From positions 1 to 64,000 of IMG/VR virus record IMGVR_UViG_3300042691_008788: a stretch of DNA of 64,000 nt; one strand, written 5' to 3'. The notes beneath the pieces are model-generated. The model was not told the origin of the DNA. It did no database searches and saw only the letters and a list, made by a program, of their open reading frames with translations. Below, one piece after another: positions 7,236 through 13,550 of this stretch. This DNA comes from a virus. The position numbers and the translations under genes are program-made. The stretch's first letter is position 1. Every line of letters begins with the position of its first letter.

Positions 7236-7416
7236 ATACGAAATCAATGAGTTGGAAAAGATGCACTCTCTGATGGGACGAGATCCAAACATTCTTCTCA
7301 ATGAGTGTATGAAGGGTCTTGACTCCATCCGTGGAGAACTTACCATAGTGAACAAGCGAGTGAATGATGTCGGCAACGGCATCATCGAAACGATCAAGAA
7401 CACAGCAAGGAGTTGA
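7093..7416 (+). CDS. Conserved phage hypothetical protein
   Basis: 107 residues, AGGAG 8 bases before the ATG. Motifs LPQEMFQAIRNARHFMVALMDP, PKAVRQRARDRLKHFPSEYEI and LMGRDPNILL. The PxxVRxxAxxxLxHFPSEYEI pattern recurs in T4-like phages of aquatic bacteria; function unknown. It overlaps the preceding ORF by 143 bases, and its stop region carries the Shine-Dalgarno of the next gene. Confidence 0.7.
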   Translation: MTLPQEMFQAIRNARHFMVALMDPTQTPKVPKAVRQRARDRLKHFPSEYEINELEKMHSLMGRDPNILLNECMKGLDSIRGELTIVNKRVNDVGNGIIETIKNTARS

Positions 7417-7417
7417 G

Positions 7418-7690
7418 ATGCCAAACAGCAAAGCAAAGAACGCCGCACGAAAGCACCGCAAGTCTCGCAATCGTTGGAAGGCCAAGCACCGCGAGGGTCT
7501 TGCTCTCGCCAAGGACAAGACTCCGAAGCCGAAGAAGAAGGTTTCTGTCTTTGAACGCGCAAAGGCAGCAATGGAAATATCCTCTCTGTCGGGGGCATCC
7601 CCGTCTGCCGTATCTAACCCGACAGAGAGGACTCCACGCCGCACCGCATCGATGATGACATTCGATGAACTCAGAGCCAACAAGGGCTGA
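7418..7690 (+). CDS. Small very basic protein with an internal 13-bp inverted repeat
   Basis: 90 residues from the ATG at 7418 (AAGGAG 9 bases upstream). The first half is Lys/Arg-rich (KAKNAARKHRKSRNRWKAKHREG), suggesting nucleic-acid binding. A perfect 13-bp inverted repeat (7581-7593 and 7618-7630, 24-base loop) lies inside the coding sequence and encodes a Ser/Pro-rich stretch. Function unknown. Confidence 0.65.
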   Translation: MPNSKAKNAARKHRKSRNRWKAKHREGLALAKDKTPKPKKKVSVFERAKAAMEISSLSGASPSAVSNPTERTPRRTASMMTFDELRANKG

Positions 7691-7691
7691 A

Positions 7692-8063
7692 ATGCAAAGA
7701 ACACTCTACGCTTGGAACAAGAAGCCGACTCATGCATCCGAAGAGAATCGGGGCGTGAAGACCAAGGCATGGAACGGAACAATTGGGAGAACAAAGATGC
7801 TAGACCGTACACAGATCGTTGAATCACTTCATAGCGGAATCTGCGAAGTTGCCTTCACCAAGGCCGATGGCACCGAGCGTGTGATGAAATGCACACTTTC
7901 AAAGTCATACCTTCCACCCGACACTCGACAAGTTCTTACTGAGGATGGACCAAGGAATCCAAACATCGTGAATGTTTGGGATACTGAAGCCAATGGTTGG
8001 AGGTCTTTCGCCATCGACCGCGTGAAGTCCTTCAATCGTGTCGGCTCACTGCTGAACGGATGA
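7692..8063 (+). CDS. DUF2693/WYL_2-like SH3-barrel protein
   Basis: 123 residues. The C-terminal about 85 residues (FTKADGTERVMKCTLSKSYLP, then NIVNVWDTEANGWRSFAIDRVKS) match the phage DUF2693 pattern, a small beta-barrel ending in W-RSFxIDRV. The family domain begins at an internal ATG (7797) that has GGGAG upstream, so translation could start there and give 88 residues. The longer frame is used because it starts right after the preceding stop. A regulatory or RNA-binding role is only a guess. Confidence 0.7.
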   Translation: MQRTLYAWNKKPTHASEENRGVKTKAWNGTIGRTKMLDRTQIVESLHSGICEVAFTKADGTERVMKCTLSKSYLPPDTRQVLTEDGPRNPNIVNVWDTEANGWRSFAIDRVKSFNRVGSLLNG

Positions 8064-8069
8064 TTTACT

Positions 8070-8142
8070 GCCCCTCTAACTCAATTGGCAGAGTATCGAA
8101 CTTTTAATTCGTCGGTTGTGGGTTCAAGTCCCACGGGGGGCA
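8070..8142 (+). tRNA. tRNA-Lys(UUU)
   Basis: Acceptor GCCCCTC/GGGGGGC, D stem ACTC/GAGT, anticodon loop CTTTTAA (anticodon TTT), T arm TGTGGG-TTCAAGT-CCCAC. Discriminator A. Its G-rich 3' end lies 4 bases before the next ATG and may serve as that gene's ribosome binding site. Confidence 0.93.
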
Positions 8143-8144
8143 TT

Positions 8145-8318
8145 ATGCGTAAGATGAAGCAGAAGAAGGCAGAGACAGAGAAGGTCGAAGTTGAGGTGAA
8201 CATCTCAGACGAGACTATGCTTATCATTGCAAGATACGCACACTCGCGAGATATCACAATCAACGAAGCCATCAATGAACTTCTATGGAAACACATAGAG
8301 TCTTTGGAGAAGAAGTGA
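8145..8318 (+). CDS. Small ribbon-helix-helix-like protein
   Basis: 57 residues from the ATG at 8145, directly after tRNA-Lys. A basic start (MRKMKQKKAETEK), one strand (VEVEVNISDET), then two helices (MLIIARYAHSRDITINEAINELLWKHIESL) match the strand-helix-helix layout of Arc/MetJ-type DNA-binding proteins. The only Shine-Dalgarno is the G6 at the 3' end of the tRNA. Probably a small DNA-binding regulator. Confidence 0.6.
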   Translation: MRKMKQKKAETEKVEVEVNISDETMLIIARYAHSRDITINEAINELLWKHIESLEKK

Positions 8319-8347
8319 AACAACGGCGCGGTAGACTTTCTCGGATT

Positions 8348-8355
8348 CATAAATA
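8348..8355 (+). promoter_or_regulatory. Late-promoter-like motif CATAAATA
   Basis: CATAAATA lies 20 bases before the HNH gene ATG, with GGAGG between. One mismatch to T4 TATAAATA. Confidence 0.4.
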
Positions 8356-8374
8356 AGCATGGAGGTTTGAATCC

Positions 8375-8737
8375 ATGCCATATAAAGATCCAGAACAAAA
8401 GAAGAAACATCGAAAAGCATACTATGAACGGACAAAGGCGCAAGCACACGAATACTACCTAGAAAACAAACTCAAGTTTCGTGATAGAAATCGTGTGGCT
8501 AGAAGAAGAAATACCGAATTTGTCAATGAATACAAAGTAAAACACGGGTGTAGTAAATGCGGATACAAAACCCATGCTTGTGGCATAGACTTTCATCACA
8601 CGGAAAAGAAGAAAGAGAATGTAGCAAGGATGGCAAAATCATGCCTTTCGATAGAAAGTCTTTTGGGGGAGATGTCGAAATGTATTTTGCTTTGTGCCAC
8701 TTGTCATAGAGAAGAGCATTACGCCAATAGATCGTAG
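8375..8737 (+). CDS. HNH homing-type endonuclease
   Basis: 120 residues, GGAGG upstream. The N-terminus MPYKDPEQKKKHRKAYYERTK is the usual basic leader of free-standing phage HNH nucleases. The nuclease core has CSKCGYKTHACGIDFHH (zinc CxxC and the first catalytic His) and LLCATCHREEH (second CxxC and final His). It sits between tRNA-Lys and tRNA-Leu, a common insertion place for mobile endonucleases, and probably spreads itself or flanking tRNAs by cutting phages lacking the insert. Confidence 0.85.
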   Translation: MPYKDPEQKKKHRKAYYERTKAQAHEYYLENKLKFRDRNRVARRRNTEFVNEYKVKHGCSKCGYKTHACGIDFHHTEKKKENVARMAKSCLSIESLLGEMSKCILLCATCHREEHYANRS

Positions 8738-8745
8738 AAAACCTC

Positions 8746-8828
8746 GCCAGCGTGGTGGAATGGCATACACGGTTCACTCAAAATGAACTGATCGATAGAT
8801 CGTGCAGGTTCGAATCCTGTCGCTGGTA
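8746..8828 (+). tRNA. tRNA-Leu(CAA)
   Basis: Acceptor GCCAGCG/CGCTGGT, anticodon arm GTTCA-CTCAAAA-TGAAC (anticodon CAA), class II variable arm with GATCG/CGATC, T arm GCAGG-TTCGAAT-CCTGT. Discriminator A. Confidence 0.93.
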
Positions 8829-8830
8829 TT

Positions 8831-9094
8831 ATGAACAAAGAACGCTACATCGAACTCGACCGATCAGGAACAGGACTCACCAAGGAAGAGTGGGAGCAGG
8901 GTTGGCATTGGTGCAACGAATGGGATGGAATGCTTGTCGGTCCCAACACCGATGAAGCACTTGTCTGTTCTTGCAGCCATCCTGCCATCGAAGCATGGAA
9001 GGAATCGGAAGAGGGCAAGAAGTTGCAGAAGAAACTTGACGAGCGATTCGAAAAACTCACCGAGAAAAACTTCTTGATGGAGGACGGCAAGTGA
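8831..9094 (+). CDS. Hypothetical protein
   Basis: 87 residues starting 3 bases after tRNA-Leu with no separate ribosome binding site. Motifs LTKEEWEQGWHWCNEWDGMLV and CSCSHPAIEAWKES; the phrase GWHxCxExDGLLVG is common in small phage proteins of unknown role. The gene ends in MEDGK and its stop overlaps the next GTG start (GTGA). Confidence 0.65.
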   Translation: MNKERYIELDRSGTGLTKEEWEQGWHWCNEWDGMLVGPNTDEALVCSCSHPAIEAWKESEEGKKLQKKLDERFEKLTEKNFLMEDGK

Positions 9095-9384
9095 TCAAAA
9101 AGAAGGCTAAGACCACCCGCACCACCAAGATGGAGCGTCTGCGTATTGAAGCAGAGAAGAATCGTCCCGTGGGTGTGAGGGTTGTGTCGGAAGGACGATG
9201 CGAGGTGGAGATCACCACGCTTTACAACTCCACGATGCACAAGCGCATGGGAGGAGTTCGTGCTGACTATTTTGATACCTCTGAACCTGCGTCACCGACC
9301 GTCTACATGGACAATCCGCACAACTTGCGAATCCTTGCACAGGCTTTGCTTGCGGCAGCGGATTGGATGGAGGACGGCAAGTGA
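9091..9384 (+). CDS. Hypothetical protein
   Basis: 97 residues, GTG start at 9091 overlapping the upstream stop; GGAGG 8 bases before. A Lys/Arg/Thr-rich N-terminus (first 25 residues) then a beta-rich part (VGVRVVSEGRCEVEITTLYN) and a helix (NLRILAQALLAAADWMEDGK). Ends with the same MEDGK and the same 19-base junction as its upstream neighbour. Confidence 0.6.
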   Translation: MIKKKAKTTRTTKMERLRIEAEKNRPVGVRVVSEGRCEVEITTLYNSTMHKRMGGVRADYFDTSEPASPTVYMDNPHNLRILAQALLAAADWMEDGK

Positions 9385-9755
9385 GCGGAAAGCAATACGA
9401 ACCAACCTACGAAGGTCAACTAGACAAGTGCCAAGACGAACGACACGCACTTCAAATGCAACTTGAGGAGTATCAGGAGTGTTTTGCAAATCTCCACAAG
9501 GAACACCATGAATTGTGGGATGATTTTGAGCGTGTCACGAAGGAACGGGATGAGGCTCGTAGGAGAATCTGCGAAACCACCGACATGACCAATCCCAGCG
9601 ATGATTGCTATGTGCGATTGACTCCGAAGCAGATTGCAGAGCATTATGGTTGGGATTGCTACAAAGAACCATATTGCTTTCGTGTAAACGGCGTTGTCGT
9701 TTCCAAGGGCAAGGCAGTCCCACCGAAGTTTGAACTTGGAGAGGATGACAAATGA
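9381..9755 (+). CDS. Coiled-coil hypothetical protein
   Basis: 124 residues, GTG start at 9381 in a GTGA overlap with GGAGG upstream. Residues 10-65 form a coiled coil (CQDERHALQMQLEEYQECF, ELWDDFERVTKERDEARRR). The C-terminal part (DCYVRLTPKQIAEHYGWDC, FRVNGVVVSKG) looks folded. Role unknown. Confidence 0.6.
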   Translation: MSGKQYEPTYEGQLDKCQDERHALQMQLEEYQECFANLHKEHHELWDDFERVTKERDEARRRICETTDMTNPSDDCYVRLTPKQIAEHYGWDCYKEPYCFRVNGVVVSKGKAVPPKFELGEDDK

Positions 9756-10117
9756 TTACAGCACTCTGGATCTGCATCTGTGTTTCTCTTGCCATGAATA
9801 TACTCATGGTGTTTTCTTATTACTTCCTCAATAATATTCCAGAGAGGACTGATCTGCTGAATTATGGATATACTCACTGGAAGCAATGGACGCAAACTGA
9901 AGTCGATGAACTCAAACGGGATAGACTATACCATAGTTCACGATTGGGGCATCAGGGCGCGGCAGTCCATCAGCACGATGAAAAGTTTAAGACATTGCAG
10001 CCTCTGATCGACTACATCAACCACAAGAACAATATGCAGAAGAAGGCAGACCTTGATGCAGCAGACAAGGCAAAACTCGCTGAACTCAAGAAGGCAGTAG
10101 GAGAACTACTCAAGTGA
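9752..10117 (+). CDS. Membrane-anchored hypothetical protein
   Basis: 121 residues with an N-terminal membrane anchor (ALWICICVSLAMNILMVFSYYF) and a long helical tail ending AKLAELKKAVGELL. ATGA overlap with the gene upstream, GAGAGG before the start. Topology suggests one pass with the coiled tail outside the membrane. Confidence 0.6.
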   Translation: MITALWICICVSLAMNILMVFSYYFLNNIPERTDLLNYGYTHWKQWTQTEVDELKRDRLYHSSRLGHQGAAVHQHDEKFKTLQPLIDYINHKNNMQKKADLDAADKAKLAELKKAVGELLK

Positions 10118-10443
10118 ACTACGACAATGTGACAAACGACCCTTATCTTGATGAATACTACAAGATTCATAGAGGTTTTGGTCAACCTGAGATCATCGAC
10201 AAGATGATCTATGAACGCCACGATCAGCGCAACTGCTCACCCCGTGTGAGCGATGAGATTTTACATGCGGCAGATCGGATCAGAAACAAATGGGTGGAAG
10301 AAGAGGTTCGTGAGTTCGTGCTGCGTATGTCGTGGCATATCATGCACCTTGAGGAAACGCTCAAGCGAAACAACATTCCCCACGAACCCTACCGAAGTTA
10401 CTACAACATGCCAAAGGAGGAAAATACAGATGTGGCAGGATGA
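10114..10443 (+). CDS. Hypothetical protein
   Basis: 109 residues, GTG start in GTGA overlap. Tyr/Asp-rich N-terminus (NYDNVTNDPYLDEYYKIHR), then mostly helical with VREFVLRMSWHIMHLEETL. Overlaps the next gene by 14 bases. No family recognised. Confidence 0.6.
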   Translation: MNYDNVTNDPYLDEYYKIHRGFGQPEIIDKMIYERHDQRNCSPRVSDEILHAADRIRNKWVEEEVREFVLRMSWHIMHLEETLKRNNIPHEPYRSYYNMPKEENTDVAG

Positions 10444-10642
10444 TGATCATCTACATATTGACTACCGTCTTCGTGTCGCAACGAAGCGCAGCGATCTTCC
10501 TCCTGATGTTCTGACCCTGATCGGGCTGGCATATGGGAAGATTTGCCAACTTCAAAGGGAACTGAAGAATACGCAAAAAGAACTCAGCAATTACGCCATG
10601 GACAGGATTGCTAAGTTTGATGAGGAAAATGGGCTTATATAA
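10430..10642 (+). CDS. Hypothetical helical protein
   Basis: 70 residues from the ATG at 10430, preceded by AAAGGAGG (inside the preceding gene). Starts MWQDDDHLHIDYRLR; C-terminal half is coiled coil (KICQLQRELKNTQKEL). The end of the gene overlaps the TATAAATA late promoter of the next gene. Confidence 0.6.
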   Translation: MWQDDDHLHIDYRLRVATKRSDLPPDVLTLIGLAYGKICQLQRELKNTQKELSNYAMDRIAKFDEENGLI

Positions 10643-10645
10643 ATA
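10638..10645 (+). promoter_or_regulatory. Late promoter, exact T4 consensus TATAAATA
   Basis: Exact TATAAATA 22 bases upstream of the 10668 start, with AGGAG between. It is the only late-type site in the small-gene region of 9-26 kb, and it marks a packaged-protein gene out of its usual cluster. Confidence 0.7.
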
Positions 10646-10667
10646 CCTCCATACAGGAGATATTCAG

Positions 10668-11213
10668 ATGAAGTCATACAGAGAATTCGTAACAGAGGCA
10701 GCATCCCGTTCCCTTTCCCGCCTACACAGCCATATTGAGCGTGGGCATATGGTAGGTTTCATCTCAGCAAGCCGTGGGAATCTTTCTCCCGCCGAGAACA
10801 ACAAGCGGACGAAGGCACTCAAGGCAAGCCTCAAGCAGCATGGATATACTCCTGTTCCTGTAAAGGGCGAGTACATCGAAGACCACAATGGAGAGAAGAA
10901 GAAGGTGAAGGAGAAGTCCTTCATGGTCCATTCAGGACAACCTGTTCAATGGTCAAGCAATCCAAACGCAGGACATGCCATCTTCTTGAAGAATCTCAAG
11001 AAGCACGGAGAGCAGTTTGGTCAAGACACCGTTCTTTCTGTTTCAAAGAAGCATGGTTCTGTGTTCCATGGAACGGGCAAGTCTGATTGGGTTCCCAAGG
11101 GTAAGAGAGCGCGTATTGGCGGGGCTGGTCTGAAGTCTGGTCCTGAGATTGAAAAGGGTGAGTTCAAGTCCCGACTGAAGAAGCGACCCTTCATCGTCGG
11201 TGGAGGTGACTGA
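10668..11213 (+). CDS. Putative internal head protein with capsid-targeting leader, DUF3293-like
   Basis: 181 residues from the ATG at 10668 (AGGAG upstream). The N-terminus MKSYREFVTEA has the form of T4 internal-protein leaders (MKTYQEFIAEA), with a V-T-E/A site for prohead protease after residue 10. The following domain (VGFISASRGNLSPAENNKR, LKQHGYTPVPVKGEYIE, KEKSFMVHS) resembles DUF3293, in which ITA..GxxLSxxENxxRNxxL precedes a SFLV strand. The C-terminus is basic. A late promoter drives it. Likely packaged and injected; activity unknown. Confidence 0.65.
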   Translation: MKSYREFVTEAASRSLSRLHSHIERGHMVGFISASRGNLSPAENNKRTKALKASLKQHGYTPVPVKGEYIEDHNGEKKKVKEKSFMVHSGQPVQWSSNPNAGHAIFLKNLKKHGEQFGQDTVLSVSKKHGSVFHGTGKSDWVPKGKRARIGGAGLKSGPEIEKGEFKSRLKKRPFIVGGGD

Positions 11214-11434
11214 TGAGTTTCTATACAGCATGGATGAATAGTTTTCGTGGAAAGTGCAAGTTTGATGTTTCACTATTCGCACTTTCTGAAGAAGAGCGAA
11301 AGGCAGAGTTCGGAGAAGACGACCCCGTCGATGAACTTCGCAATATGACAGCAAGTGAGAGAATCGCAATGTACGGAACAGACTTTTCTGAATACTTCAA
11401 CAAGTCTGTCATGAACCCCGACCACGGCATTTGA
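11213..11434 (+). CDS. Hypothetical acidic protein
   Basis: 73 residues; ATG overlaps the previous TGA by one base, GGAGG 6 bases upstream. Contains FALSEEERKAEFGEDDPVDELRNMTASER. Probably co-expressed with the packaged protein upstream. No family recognised. Confidence 0.55.
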   Translation: MSFYTAWMNSFRGKCKFDVSLFALSEEERKAEFGEDDPVDELRNMTASERIAMYGTDFSEYFNKSVMNPDHGI

Positions 11435-11490
11435 TTCAGAATCATTAGTCAACGATCCAAAGATTCTTTTCAAAACACGATCCAAGGTAG

Positions 11491-11518
11491 TTGACAGCGA
11501 ACGAATCTGCCATATACT
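11491..11518 (+). promoter_or_regulatory. Strong sigma70-type promoter
   Basis: TTGACA (11491-11496), 16-base spacer, TATACT (11513-11518). Predicted start near 11525, giving a 78-base leader with a strong hairpin before the 11603 gene. Confidence 0.8.
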
Positions 11519-11533
11519 TGTAGCACAACAGTT

Positions 11534-11565
11534 GAGGAGCGCACGGGACTGCGGTGCGCGGCCTC
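11534..11565 (+). promoter_or_regulatory. Leader hairpin in the 5' UTR
   Basis: GAGG-A-GCGCAC, 9-base loop, GTGCGC-GG-CCTC forms a 10-bp GC-rich stem starting about 9 bases after the predicted transcription start. It is not followed by a T-run. Could protect the mRNA 5' end or control translation; inference only. Confidence 0.5.
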
Positions 11566-11602
11566 TTTCAAAGTGAAGCAGTCAATGTAGGAGTGTAAGA
11601 CT

Positions 11603-11896
11603 ATGGCAACCGCCACCAAGACCCGTTCGACCCGTTCGCTCTCCAAGACCCGTCAGGTCATCAACTATCTCTCGTCAGGCAAGACCCTGAGTGCGGCTCA
11701 GGCCAACAGCAAGTTCGGCGTGAAGAACCTCCGCGCGATGATCTCCAGCATCCGTGAGCGTGTTGAGGCGCACGGCAACTGGGAGATCCTCACCGAGTCG
11801 AACAGCCGTGGTGACACGCTCTACCGCATGGTGGACATCCACCCTGGCACCCGCACCTACGGGTTCGACAAGAACGGCAACCGCTACTCGCTGTAA
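11603..11896 (+). CDS. Probable DNA-binding protein (helix-turn-helix/winged-helix-like)
   Basis: 97 residues; GGAG 10 bases upstream. A basic, Thr/Ser/Arg-rich start (residues 1-18) then helices TRQVINYLSSGKTLSAAQANSKF and VKNLRAMISSIRERVEA with a beta hairpin after (WEILTESNSRGDTLYRMVD): the layout of a winged helix. It stands alone between a strong promoter with a structured leader and a Rho-independent terminator, is GC-rich, and is probably highly expressed. Candidate regulator; target unknown. Confidence 0.6.
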   Translation: MATATKTRSTRSLSKTRQVINYLSSGKTLSAAQANSKFGVKNLRAMISSIRERVEAHGNWEILTESNSRGDTLYRMVDIHPGTRTYGFDKNGNRYSL

Positions 11897-11988
11897 ACTG
11901 ACAGAATATATTGTTAATGTCCGCGTGGGAACGGCGGTCGGCTTCAGCGGATGAGCCGATACTGAAACTCTAGTACTAGTCTAGAACG

Positions 11989-12025
11989 ACGGCAGGGGCT
12001 AACACCCCCTGCCGTTCCCTTTTTA
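11989..12025 (+). terminator. Rho-independent terminator
   Basis: 10-bp stem ACGGCAGGGG/CCCCTGCCGT with a 7-base loop, followed by TCCCTTTTT. Ends the single-gene transcript of the 11603 gene. The 92 bases between that gene and this hairpin hold nothing else I can recognise. Confidence 0.85.
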
Positions 12026-12036
12026 TGGAGAGACAT

Positions 12037-12180
12037 ATGGAAAACCGAAGACACAGCGCGGGGAAAGGTGATTCCTACAGACCCGTCGATCAGAAGAAGT
12101 GGTCGGACAACTGGGACAGAATCTTTGGCAAGAAGAAGCCGAAGAAAGATTCCAAGACCAAGAAGCCCAAGAAGGCTTGA
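12037..12180 (+). CDS. Small basic hypothetical protein
   Basis: 47 residues from the ATG at 12037 with GGAGAG 5 bases upstream. WSDNWDRIFGKKK near the middle followed by a Lys-rich tail. Small phage proteins with DNWDRIFGKK are widespread in T4-like phages of aquatic bacteria; function unknown. Starts right after the terminator's T-run. Confidence 0.65.
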   Translation: MENRRHSAGKGDSYRPVDQKKWSDNWDRIFGKKKPKKDSKTKKPKKA

Positions 12181-12212
12181 CAGCCCATACCGCCAAAGTA
12201 AAATCACCACAC

Positions 12213-12286
12213 GCACCTGTAACTCAGTTGGATAGAGTAACGGATTTCTAATCCGTCTGTCGCAGGTTCGAATCCTGCCAGGTGTG
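12213..12286 (+). tRNA. tRNA-Arg(UCU)
   Basis: Acceptor GCACCTG/CAGGTGT, D stem ACTC/GAGT, anticodon arm ACGGA-TTTCTAA-TCCGT (anticodon TCT), T arm CGCAGG-TTCGAAT-CCTGC. Discriminator G. Confidence 0.95.
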
Positions 12287-12327
12287 CTTATGACAAACAT
12301 CCACAACATTGTTCAAGGAGCAGACCG

Positions 12328-12588
12328 ATGAAGGATCTCATGTCACGCTACGGACAGGTTCGCAAGGTAACTGACAACGGACACGGCATTTTCACAATCG
12401 AAGGCGAGTCTCGCTATTGGAGAGCGGGAATGTCCGAGGACAACACCAAGGTTGCATATGTCGATCCCGAAGGCGGTCCATTCATTCACATTGATGAGGA
12501 CTACGGATTCGGAAAGATCCGCGAAATCCACATCGATAAGTCCGTGAAGGAGAACTATTTCAAAGTTCGTGTCGAGGTGGATGTCTGA
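12328..12588 (+). CDS. Hypothetical protein
   Basis: 86 residues, CAAGGAG upstream. Beta-rich (VRKVTDNGHGIFTIEGESRYW, VAYVDPEGGPFI) with a C-terminal strand FKVRVEVDV. Stop overlaps the next ATG by one base. No family recognised. Confidence 0.6.
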   Translation: MKDLMSRYGQVRKVTDNGHGIFTIEGESRYWRAGMSEDNTKVAYVDPEGGPFIHIDEDYGFGKIREIHIDKSVKENYFKVRVEVDV

Positions 12589-12830
12589 TGCAACCGAAGA
12601 AGCCAAAGTATCGCACACATGGTGAAATTCACAAGATCATCCATGACTCTCGCAGAGAAGCAAGCAGTCCACACGGTCCCCCACTAGAACCGACATACAT
12701 TGACTTGCTTGAAGTAGCAGAACAACTACTCAGAGACAACGAATTTTTGCAGTCTTCACTCGCTTTGTATGAGATGGTGGAGGAAGCAAACCACAACACA
12801 GCGGAATTTAGGAAAGCACACAAGTTCTGA
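12588..12830 (+). CDS. Hypothetical helical protein
   Basis: 80 residues, coupled to the gene before. Pro/Lys-rich start (MQPKKPKYRTHGEIHKI), then a helical segment IDLLEVAEQLLRDNEFLQSSL. No family recognised. Confidence 0.55.
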   Translation: MQPKKPKYRTHGEIHKIIHDSRREASSPHGPPLEPTYIDLLEVAEQLLRDNEFLQSSLALYEMVEEANHNTAEFRKAHKF

Positions 12831-12865
12831 TAGACAAATGGTCATCCCGCGACTGAAATGACCAG

Positions 12866-12884
12866 GAGCCTCTTTTGGAGGCTC
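12866..12884 (+). terminator. Possible terminator hairpin
   Basis: Stem GAGCCTC/GAGGCTC with a 5-base loop, followed by a moderately T-rich stretch (TGTCTATTTG). The rest of 12885-13018 is AT-rich with A and T runs and no gene. Confidence 0.5.
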
Positions 12885-13018
12885 TGTCTATTTGTGAACT
12901 TTGAAGTGCAAAAACACACAAATTGGCCTAAAAATCAGAAATGGGGTCAATTTCTGGAAAAATCTGAAAAAAATATCACCTTTTTTGGATTTTTTTCCGT
13001 TTTTGGTGGCTTAGGGTC

Positions 13019-13046
13019 TTGCATTTGGACGATTTACTGTCATACT
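13019..13046 (+). promoter_or_regulatory. Sigma70-type promoter, apparently leaderless
   Basis: TTGCAT (13019-13024), 16-base spacer, CATACT (13041-13046). Predicted start about 13053-13054, which coincides with an ATG of the next gene. Confidence 0.6.
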
Positions 13047-13047
13047 C

Positions 13048-13443
13048 ATGTGCATGGTGATCAACAAGACCAAGCGTCACGCGACCAACCCAGCAAATTG
13101 CGTGGAGTCATTCGTCTTCTCCTACCGCTGCCACACTGCCAACAGCAGCAAGGCATGGCCCATGGAGGGAAAGACGGGACATTTCCTGTTCCACAACGGG
13201 TACAACGATCAGACGCGCCTTCGTGGGCGTTGGCATGACCAGTGCATCGGCTTCTTCGATCTTGGCAACGGCATGGTGCGCTGCATTGGCGGCATCTTCT
13301 CAGTCGATCCGAAGAGGGGGCAGTGGAACACCTTCTCCACGACGGATCTCCCGAAGGAAGAAGCCCGTGCGCTCTATGCGGCCTCGCGTGATTTCACTTG
13401 GCGCGGTCCCGTGACGGTTTCCCACAACCATCAGTTCATCTGA
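13048..13443 (+). CDS. Hypothetical protein, first of an early operon
   Basis: 131 residues from ATG 13048; an in-frame ATG at 13054 coincides with the predicted transcription start, so the true product may lack two residues. No Shine-Dalgarno. Contains CVESFVFSYRCHTANSSKAW, HFLFHNGYNDQTRLRGRW and FFDLGNGMVRCIGG; a compact beta-rich domain is likely. GC-rich like its neighbours. Family not recognised. Confidence 0.65.
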   Translation: MCMVINKTKRHATNPANCVESFVFSYRCHTANSSKAWPMEGKTGHFLFHNGYNDQTRLRGRWHDQCIGFFDLGNGMVRCIGGIFSVDPKRGQWNTFSTTDLPKEEARALYAASRDFTWRGPVTVSHNHQFI

Positions 13444-13455
13444 GGAGACAACTTC

Positions 13456-13548
13456 ATGAGCAAGTACCAAGGCGACCCCGATCTTGAGCGTCTTTGCAAC
13501 GATGCAATGACCGAATGTGAATCGATCAACACCGAAAGGACGAATTGA
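13456..13548 (+). CDS. Small hypothetical peptide
   Basis: 30 residues (starts MSKYQGDPDLERLCNDAM), with GGAG 9 bases upstream. Its stop lies 2 bases before the next start. Spacing and ribosome binding site support it; no function can be assigned. Confidence 0.5.
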   Translation: MSKYQGDPDLERLCNDAMTECESINTERTN

Positions 13549-13550
13549 AC

